Assembly (NCBI GenBank): GCA_017509065.1
Contig: JAFWQM010000217.1
Span: forward strand, 1 to 64,000
Source: Clostridia bacterium
GTDB lineage: Bacteria; Bacillota_A; Clostridia; Christensenellales; Aristaeellaceae
Direction: 5' to 3'
Length of the DNA stretch: 64,000 nucleotides
Part shown: positions 58,751-64,000 of the stretch, one piece after another
How positions within the stretch are numbered: position 1 is the first letter of the stretch
Layout: every line of letters begins with the position of its first letter
Made by a program: the position numbers and the translations under genes
Notes under the pieces: model-generated
Seen by the model: only the letters and a program-made list of their open reading frames with translations
Told to the model about the DNA's origin: nothing
Database searches by the model: none

Positions 58751-59516
58751 AAGCAGCTTTTTTTCCACGCCGGCCGATGACGGAAAGCAGCGCTGTCACC
58801 AGTGCCATATAAACGGCAAGGATACCGATGCTCGGAATCAGGTACAGGAAAGGTACGGGGATCCAGCTGTAGAAAAGCTCCAGCACAAAGTTTCCTTCCG
58901 TTTCCACCGAAAAGAAATAATTCGCTTTCGGGTGCAGGCCGCTCTGGCGAAGCAGCATATTCACCCCGAAGATCGCAAGCGCCAGGATAAAAATCGTGAG
59001 CGCCGCTTTCGGAATATCGGAATACCGAGGCTTGAACAAACCAAAGGAGACCAGTGCCCATCCCTCGATCACGATCATGAAGTGCGTTCCATAGTATCCG
59101 AGCATACGCGGCAGCAAAAGCGAATACCCGTCAAATCCGTTCCCCGGCATAATCAGCGCCATCAGCGCGCCCAGCGGCCCGATAAAAAAGCCGAAGCACA
59201 TCAGCGGACGGCTTTTCTTCATCACCGCGACCGGAATCAGGATCATGCTGATATTGCACAGCTGCAGCGGCAGTTCTCCCCACCAGTTGAACCCGCCCAT
59301 GTTTGCCGTGATCACGTTGTACTCAGCGTCCAGTGATAAGGCGTACTTGTAGAAGAAAAAGCCCACGAACGTTACAGCGCAAGCCGCGATCAGCACGGTA
59401 CGCCGGGTTTTTTCGCTCTTCCTGCGCAGCAAAAAGCTTGCGGCTGCGAGCGCCAGGATAAACGCCGCGAACACAGCGATAAACAGCGGATTGAACGGCT
59501 TCATGATCCAATGCAT
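58743..59516 (-). CDS. YwaF/TIGR02206-type integral membrane protein
   Basis: A 257-residue protein with about seven membrane helices. Conserved features of the TMEM164/YwaF family are visible: WWGELPLQLCNISM near residue 87 and RMLGYYGTHFMIV near 145. The molecular function in bacteria is unknown. ATG 59516 follows a GGGGG-rich site; a longer start at 59546 lacks one. It is transcribed from a consensus promoter with a leader of about 108 bases and coupled to the PAP2 gene. Confidence 0.8.
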   Translation of the reverse strand: MHWIMKPFNPLFIAVFAAFILALAAASFLLRRKSEKTRRTVLIAACAVTFVGFFFYKYALSLDAEYNVITANMGGFNWWGELPLQLCNISMILIPVAVMKKSRPLMCFGFFIGPLGALMALIMPGNGFDGYSLLLPRMLGYYGTHFMIVIEGWALVSFGLFKPRYSDIPKAALTIFILALAIFGVNMLLRQSGLHPKANYFFSVETEGNFVLELFYSWIPVPFLYLIPSIGILAVYMALVTALLSVIGRRGKKAAYD

Positions 59517-59630
59517 TCTGTATCCCCCTGATAAACGCAATGGCATTTTTTTGTGGTTGTGTCTTTTTTCTCAAAACGGTGACTGGATGTGGCTATTTTC
59601 CATCCTCAGACTTTTCGAATTGAGAAAATG

Positions 59631-59659
59631 ATTATACCATCACAGGCTCATATTGTCAA
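59631..59659 (-). promoter_or_regulatory. Full-consensus sigma-A promoter
   Basis: Minus-strand TTGACA, exactly 17 bases, TATAAT: a perfect match in both boxes, driving the YwaF-like and PAP2 genes. Confidence 0.9.
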
Positions 59660-59737
59660 AATTTCTTTTCAGAAACCGGGATTGAAAACGCTGTACAATT
59701 CCTCGCTCTTCATCTCTAACCAAATAAAAACCCATTA

Positions 59738-61312
59738 TTATGACGACTGACCGATTAGCACAATGTGACGTATTATTCCGGGGAAATGCATCCTTTTGTC
59801 CAGCCATGAAACAGAATCCCGAAATATCTTTGTTCTGTGATAAAGAAGGAACAAAAGGATATTAGGCAGGACAGTGCAGATAAAACCCTTCATCATCAGT
59901 CCCCAAACGCCGGTATCGGGAACTATTGAGCATACGCAATATGTAGCACCGGCGCAAATCAGGCTGACCAATGCGTAAAACGCGTGCAGCTTATAATATA
60001 TAATCAGTTTGATATTCGGGAAACAGTGTTTATAAACGATCATCGAACTCCACACAAAATTGAAAACAAACAACGACAAAAGGGAAGCGGCGATGATTCC
60101 GGTGACACCGCAGTATTTTACAAGCACGTAGTTGAGCGTAAGATTGGCGGCAGCCTCAAAGATTGCTCTGTATCTGTTTTCCCACCACAAACCGGCCGCG
60201 TCTGAATATATCAGTTTCATATCTCCCATTTTCAGGAGGTAGAAGTACAAAGTGAACAGCACGGCAATATAAAACGGAAACAGCATATCTGAACCAAAAA
60301 CAAACGCTGTGAAAGGCTGGTACAGGCAGAGAAGGCAGGCGGAAAACCAGCCGGCAAACCACATATAAATAAAGTTCAGCCGCTTCATGTCATTGTGGTT
60401 CTTTTCCTGGCTTTCCGTAATAATGCTGTTTCCCACGCTGGCCGTGATCGAACGCCTGACAATCGTCATAATGCCGGAGACGGCGGTAAGAATGTAGAAA
60501 TAATTCCCGTACCTTGCCGTGTCACCCAGCCCAACAAAAGATGATATGAATATACTGTCCAATGAATTTCTTGACGTTTGGCAAAGATTGTTGATCATCA
60601 GACCTTTCACTTTGATCTTTATCTCATTTCTTTTTTCCGCGGATAACACGCCTTTGCAGGAAACATTGGGAAAAGCCTTTTTGCTCAGGAAATGAACGGA
60701 AACGTTGGAAATGATGCTTGAAAGCAGCATGATGCCTGTAAACGCATAGTAGTTTTTCCACAGAATCAGAACGGCAATTTGAAGCGCGGAGGTTACGAAT
60801 TTCACGGAAAGGTTGATTTTGCTCAGTATATCATTCCTTTGATACGCCAGAAACAGAGAGTTTTTATAGGCAAACAGAAAATAGCTGATGCTGGTATTGA
60901 TCAGATAGATGATATACAGTAAATATATGTTGATACTGTCCGGCCATGCTCCTTTATTCAGGCGCGGCAAAAAAGGAAGAACAGTCAATCCACTGAAAAA
61001 TATAATTGTTCCTATAATGGTATAAATCCTTTTATAATACTTTAACAAAGCGCACAGTTCATCAATATCGTTTCTCGCAATCGGCTTATACATGCTAAAG
61101 ACAACTGCGCTTTCAAACCCGAGCTCGGTCAGGTTTAGCACCTGAATGATCGACGAAAACAATCCGCCAAGACCTAAAAATTCCGCCCCCAAATACCTGA
61201 TCATGATTGTTCTCGAAACAAACGGAATGATCAGAGACATGATTTGAAACGCAAGAGCAAAGAGTATATTTCTTTTGGCATTCTGCGATCTGCTGCAATT
61301 TACTACTGGCAT
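59738..61312 (-). CDS. Polysaccharide flippase-like membrane protein (MOP/Wzx type)
   Basis: A 524-residue protein with 12-14 predicted membrane helices and the start NAKRNILFALAFQIMSLIIPFVSRTIMIRYLGAEFLG pattern (conserved in Wzx-type exporters), followed by LFSSIIQVLNLTELG. It should flip lipid-linked oligosaccharides across the membrane. The gene is visibly more AT-rich than all its neighbours and uses more A/T-ending codons. It stands alone, without other capsule genes. Both points suggest horizontal acquisition. A G-rich site lies rather far from the ATG. Confidence 0.82.
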   Translation of the reverse strand: MPVVNCSRSQNAKRNILFALAFQIMSLIIPFVSRTIMIRYLGAEFLGLGGLFSSIIQVLNLTELGFESAVVFSMYKPIARNDIDELCALLKYYKRIYTIIGTIIFFSGLTVLPFLPRLNKGAWPDSINIYLLYIIYLINTSISYFLFAYKNSLFLAYQRNDILSKINLSVKFVTSALQIAVLILWKNYYAFTGIMLLSSIISNVSVHFLSKKAFPNVSCKGVLSAEKRNEIKIKVKGLMINNLCQTSRNSLDSIFISSFVGLGDTARYGNYFYILTAVSGIMTIVRRSITASVGNSIITESQEKNHNDMKRLNFIYMWFAGWFSACLLCLYQPFTAFVFGSDMLFPFYIAVLFTLYFYLLKMGDMKLIYSDAAGLWWENRYRAIFEAAANLTLNYVLVKYCGVTGIIAASLLSLFVFNFVWSSMIVYKHCFPNIKLIIYYKLHAFYALVSLICAGATYCVCSIVPDTGVWGLMMKGFICTVLPNILLFLLYHRTKIFRDSVSWLDKRMHFPGIIRHIVLIGQSS

Positions 61313-61472
61313 TTTTCTGAATTCTTCCCCCCGATCTTTCTCCAGACCTTCAGAATGTTTTCTGCATGCGACGATTCACTGAACACAAAATAGCGGTAAA
61401 CAACGAAAAGGTTCCACAGTCTTCATGAAAAATACTTTATCCAGACAATCCTTTTTTCAGGTTTGCGTTCTT

Positions 61473-62258
61473 TTATGTGTTCGTTTCTTTTCTTTTGTTC
61501 TCTTCCTGTGGAAGATGATAAATCTGAATGATTTCCTGCGTATCGTTTCCGTCCATCGTTTTCGCGATCAGGGGAGGCTCGGTGATGAGGCCCGCGTGGA
61601 CGTTCAGCATGGCTTCGATCAGCGCGAGACGGGCGGGACGGGAGACGTTCGCGTGGACGAAGCGCATCCGTTTGGGTTCCAGGCGGTGTTTTCGCAGGGT
61701 ATCAAACGCTTCTGCCAGCCTGGCGGCGGGCAGCATCAGTGTAAGCCTTGCCCGGTCGCGCAGCAGCCAGGCGGCGGCGGCGCAGATATCGTCGAGGGTA
61801 CACTCACTCTCCTGCCGGGCAGTGCGCAGCGCTGGTTTTGGACTGGGCAGAGAAGCGGCGCTGGGGCTGTAAGGCGGATTGCAGATCACCAGGTCATAGG
61901 ATGCGCGCGAAAGAAACGAACGCACTTCCCGCAAGTCGCGGTGATGGACGGTGATCACGTTTTCCAGCCCGTTCAGCCGTATGGTGCGCGCCGCTCTTTC
62001 AGCTGCGTCAGGCTGAATCTCCACCGCATCACAGGTGATGGAGCATTCCCGCCCGTAAAGCAGCAGCGGCAGGATCCCCGTGCCTGTGCCCAGATCACAT
62101 ACCTGGCTTTTTGGATGCGGCCGGGCGAAGTCCGCCAGCAGCACGGCGTCCATGCCGAAGCGGAAGGCGTCAGGGGACTGGATGACGCGCAGGTCCATCA
62201 ATTGCAGATCATCCACACGCTCACCGGGAAGCAGCAGGCCGTTCAAATCATCATTCAT
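61473..62258 (-). CDS. tRNA1(Val) (adenine37-N6)-methyltransferase-like protein
   Basis: A 261-residue class I methyltransferase of the TrmN6/YabB type. The SAM site is CDLGTGTGILPLLL near residue 54, and the N6-adenine catalytic motif is NPPYS near 126. The N-terminal QSPDAFRFGMDAVLLADF is typical of the family. Its start overlaps the stop of the SpoIID-like gene by 8 bases, with GGAG upstream, so the two are cotranscribed. The exact target tRNA is not provable from sequence. Confidence 0.88.
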   Translation of the reverse strand: MNDDLNGLLLPGERVDDLQLMDLRVIQSPDAFRFGMDAVLLADFARPHPKSQVCDLGTGTGILPLLLYGRECSITCDAVEIQPDAAERAARTIRLNGLENVITVHHRDLREVRSFLSRASYDLVICNPPYSPSAASLPSPKPALRTARQESECTLDDICAAAAWLLRDRARLTLMLPAARLAEAFDTLRKHRLEPKRMRFVHANVSRPARLALIEAMLNVHAGLITEPPLIAKTMDGNDTQEIIQIYHLPQEENKRKETNT

Positions 62259-64000
62259 AAATCGTAAACTCCAGATACTGCATCATGCAGTAGCCACTGA
62301 TGCCCTGATATGTAACCGCGCACCAGGTATCGCCGACGGCCGTGATGGTCGCGTATTCGTTCTTCGGGATTTCCAGCAGGATGCGCGAATCCGTGGAGCA
62401 GCCTTCGCGCAGGTTCAGCGTGCTCAGCGGCGTATTGACGCGGCCCAGCACGGGCATAGACAACGTGCGCATGGGCTCCAAAATGACGGAGGCGGAGGTG
62501 GGGGAGACTTGTTCAGGAGCGGCGGAGAATGACAGAAACTTTGTCATGACGTAACCCTGAATCCCCTCATAGACCACCTTGCACCAGTCCGCGCCTTCCT
62601 CGAGCACGATCACCTGATCGTTTTGCGGGATGGTGCACAGTACTTTCGCGCTGCTCTTTGGTTCGCGCCGCAGATTCAGCGAGCCTTTTTCCGTGGTCAC
62701 AGCGGCTGTAACGCCCGCCTGCGGAAGTATCGGCGCGGGCGCGGCGGGGGTCTCAAACCGTTCGGCAAAGGAGAGAAAGCGCGTCATCACGTACCCTTCG
62801 CTGCCGTTATAGGCGACCAGGCTCCAGGTGCCGCCCCGATCATAAACGCTGATCTGTTCATACTGCGGAATCGTGCACACCACCTTCGCGCCGGTGTTTG
62901 GCGCGGAACGCAGGTTCAAAGCGCCGCTTTCCGTGTTGACCCAGGCAGTCACCACGGGCACGGACGGCCCGGGCGTTTCCGCGGGCGCAGGAGCTTCGGT
63001 GACCTGAACGGGCGTATCCAGCGTGTACAGCACGCGCACGCAGCAGGGGTAATAGAACCCAAGAATCTGGTCGTACGTATATCCCATCCGGGCCATCTGC
63101 ATCGCTCCGCGCTGGCTCATGCCAACGCCGTGGCCATATCGCCGGGCGGAGATCACGAACTGGTCGCCGCTCTGCGAGACCGACCAGAGCTCATTTTTTG
63201 CTGAATTGATGCTCATGCCAAGCGCGCTTTCAAGCTCACTGAAAATATCAAAGGTGATGATGCCGGAGGCGGTCTGGCCGTTAAGGGTGTAGCCCACTTC
63301 AAAATCCAGCTTGGTATACAGCCGACTGGGATAAGCGTATTTGGGCGTATGCGGAACGACGGCGTACACCGCTGTCACCGCCGCGCCTTCTCCGAATGAT
63401 GCTGTCGCTTTTTTATTCAGCAGGCCTCCCAGTTTGCCGCTCTGCGGATTGGACGCGCTCACCCGTACGGATTTCACAACCGCGTCCGGATTGCTGAGGT
63501 CATAGGGGTCGTCCCTGAGCGTCAGGTAATCGGGCCCGGACACGTTCCAGGCATTCTTCACCGTTTCCGTCTGCCCTCCGTTGGAGGCGGTATAATAGGT
63601 GGCTGTGTATTCGCTCCCGTTCTTCACCGCGATGCCGCTGGTTTCATCCACAGCCCGGCGGCAGTTATCGTTGCCGGAGGGCGTGCCGTTGTACATCTGA
63701 TCGGCGGTGGTGTCCACCAGATCGTACAGGGACGATCCATTCCCCATGGCGTTCAGTGTGTAGGTACGAGCAGCTACTGCCTGGGCTTTCAGCGCTTCCA
63801 GGCCGGAAGAGTTGCCCATTTCGTAAGGCAGCACGCCGTACAGGTAATCCTCGATGTACACATACGCGACCACGTAGAGGGTACCACCTTTCGCCGTAAA
63901 CACCAGATCGCCGGGATATACATTGCCGGGCTCCCGACCCTGGGCGATTTTCACGCCGCCGGAACGCCGAGTCAGCCTGAAAGACGCGCCCATATTGCTC
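62251..64000 (-). CDS. SpoIID/LytB-domain protein with three SH3 repeats (5' end outside window)
   Basis: At least 582 residues are visible; the frame is open at the window edge, so the true start lies beyond 64000. The first part (to about residue 330) is a SpoIID-like lytic transglycosylase domain: EDYLYGVLPYEMG, LKAQAVAARTYTL and HGVGMSQRGA. After a Pro-rich linker come three bacterial SH3 domains (starting LNLRSAPN, LNLRREPK and LNLREGCS), which bind cell wall. SpoIID cleaves glycan strands during engulfment, but vegetative relatives exist, so a sporulation role is possible rather than shown. A signal peptide would lie upstream. Confidence 0.88.
   Translation of the reverse strand, partial: SNMGASFRLTRRSGGVKIAQGREPGNVYPGDLVFTAKGGTLYVVAYVYIEDYLYGVLPYEMGNSSGLEALKAQAVAARTYTLNAMGNGSSLYDLVDTTADQMYNGTPSGNDNCRRAVDETSGIAVKNGSEYTATYYTASNGGQTETVKNAWNVSGPDYLTLRDDPYDLSNPDAVVKSVRVSASNPQSGKLGGLLNKKATASFGEGAAVTAVYAVVPHTPKYAYPSRLYTKLDFEVGYTLNGQTASGIITFDIFSELESALGMSINSAKNELWSVSQSGDQFVISARRYGHGVGMSQRGAMQMARMGYTYDQILGFYYPCCVRVLYTLDTPVQVTEAPAPAETPGPSVPVVTAWVNTESGALNLRSAPNTGAKVVCTIPQYEQISVYDRGGTWSLVAYNGSEGYVMTRFLSFAERFETPAAPAPILPQAGVTAAVTTEKGSLNLRREPKSSAKVLCTIPQNDQVIVLEEGADWCKVVYEGIQGYVMTKFLSFSAAPEQVSPTSASVILEPMRTLSMPVLGRVNTPLSTLNLREGCSTDSRILLEIPKNEYATITAVGDTWCAVTYQGISGYCMMQYLEFTIYE

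Overview
The window looks like chromosomal DNA of a high-GC, anaerobic, probably spore-forming member of the Clostridia (Bacillota). The evidence is gene content and order: dgt-dnaG-rpoD-trmK-nif3, rbgA-rnhB-yraN-yifB-dprA-topA-trmFO-hslVU, a Re-type citrate synthase, LplB/LplC-type sugar permeases, a SpoIID-like protein, and two coat-like proteins (one Cys-rich, one collagen-like). An uncultured gut or rumen lineage is likely, but this is inferred from style, not from a marker gene.

Layout. 1-5074 (minus strand): a hairpin-rich non-coding stretch, a Cys-rich coat-like protein and a three-gene carbohydrate ABC transporter operon with a clear promoter and terminator. 5075-5699: non-coding hairpin mosaic. 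5700-11895 (plus): the dgt-dnaG-sigA macromolecular-synthesis cluster with trmK, nif3 and a zinc-ribbon protein. 11896-16862 (minus): secreted caspase-like protein, S41 protease, CdaR-type regulator, exported NlpC/P60-like protein. 16948-24082 (plus): diacylglycerol kinase, a collagen-like protein paired with a glycosyltransferase, an IlvD/Edd dehydratase, a HAD-thymidylate kinase fusion and mnmA. 24081-26339 (minus): sugar-phosphate nucleotidyltransferase fused to a phosphomannomutase-like domain. 26433-46542 (plus): a long housekeeping run (rbgA, rnhB, yraN, comM, dprA, topA, trmFO, hslVU, cmk, plsC). It is interrupted by a 1389-residue double glycosyltransferase, a KptA fusion and a secreted hydrolase. 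46588-49898 (plus): citrate synthase, GntR regulator and isocitrate dehydrogenase, i.e. entry to 2-oxoglutarate and glutamate. 49906-57797 (minus): upp plus the complete F-type ATP synthase operon, whose c subunit carries a two-carboxylate, probably Na+-binding, site. 57798-64000 (minus): PAP2 and YwaF-like membrane proteins, a low-GC flippase, a tRNA methyltransferase and a SpoIID/SH3 protein cut by the window edge.

Most unusual signal: five intergenic elements (3060-3143, 32541-32640, 36968-37067, 43901-44018, 51747-51868) share one architecture. Each begins within about a dozen bases of a stop codon, lies between two genes on the same strand, and folds back on itself. The arms are built from imperfect 7-base repeats, purine-rich first in the mRNA sense. 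The repeat sequence differs between loci but matches between the two arms of each locus, and the arms differ in repeat number. None is followed by a U-run, so they are not ordinary terminators. Other points worth attention are a KptA RNA 2'-phosphotransferase fused in frame to an unknown domain but keeping its own internal ribosome binding site, a HAD-Tmk fusion, a one-base frameshift in dprA, and shared SigK-like promoter motifs before the two coat-like genes.

No tRNA, rRNA, CRISPR array, transposase or prophage gene was seen.
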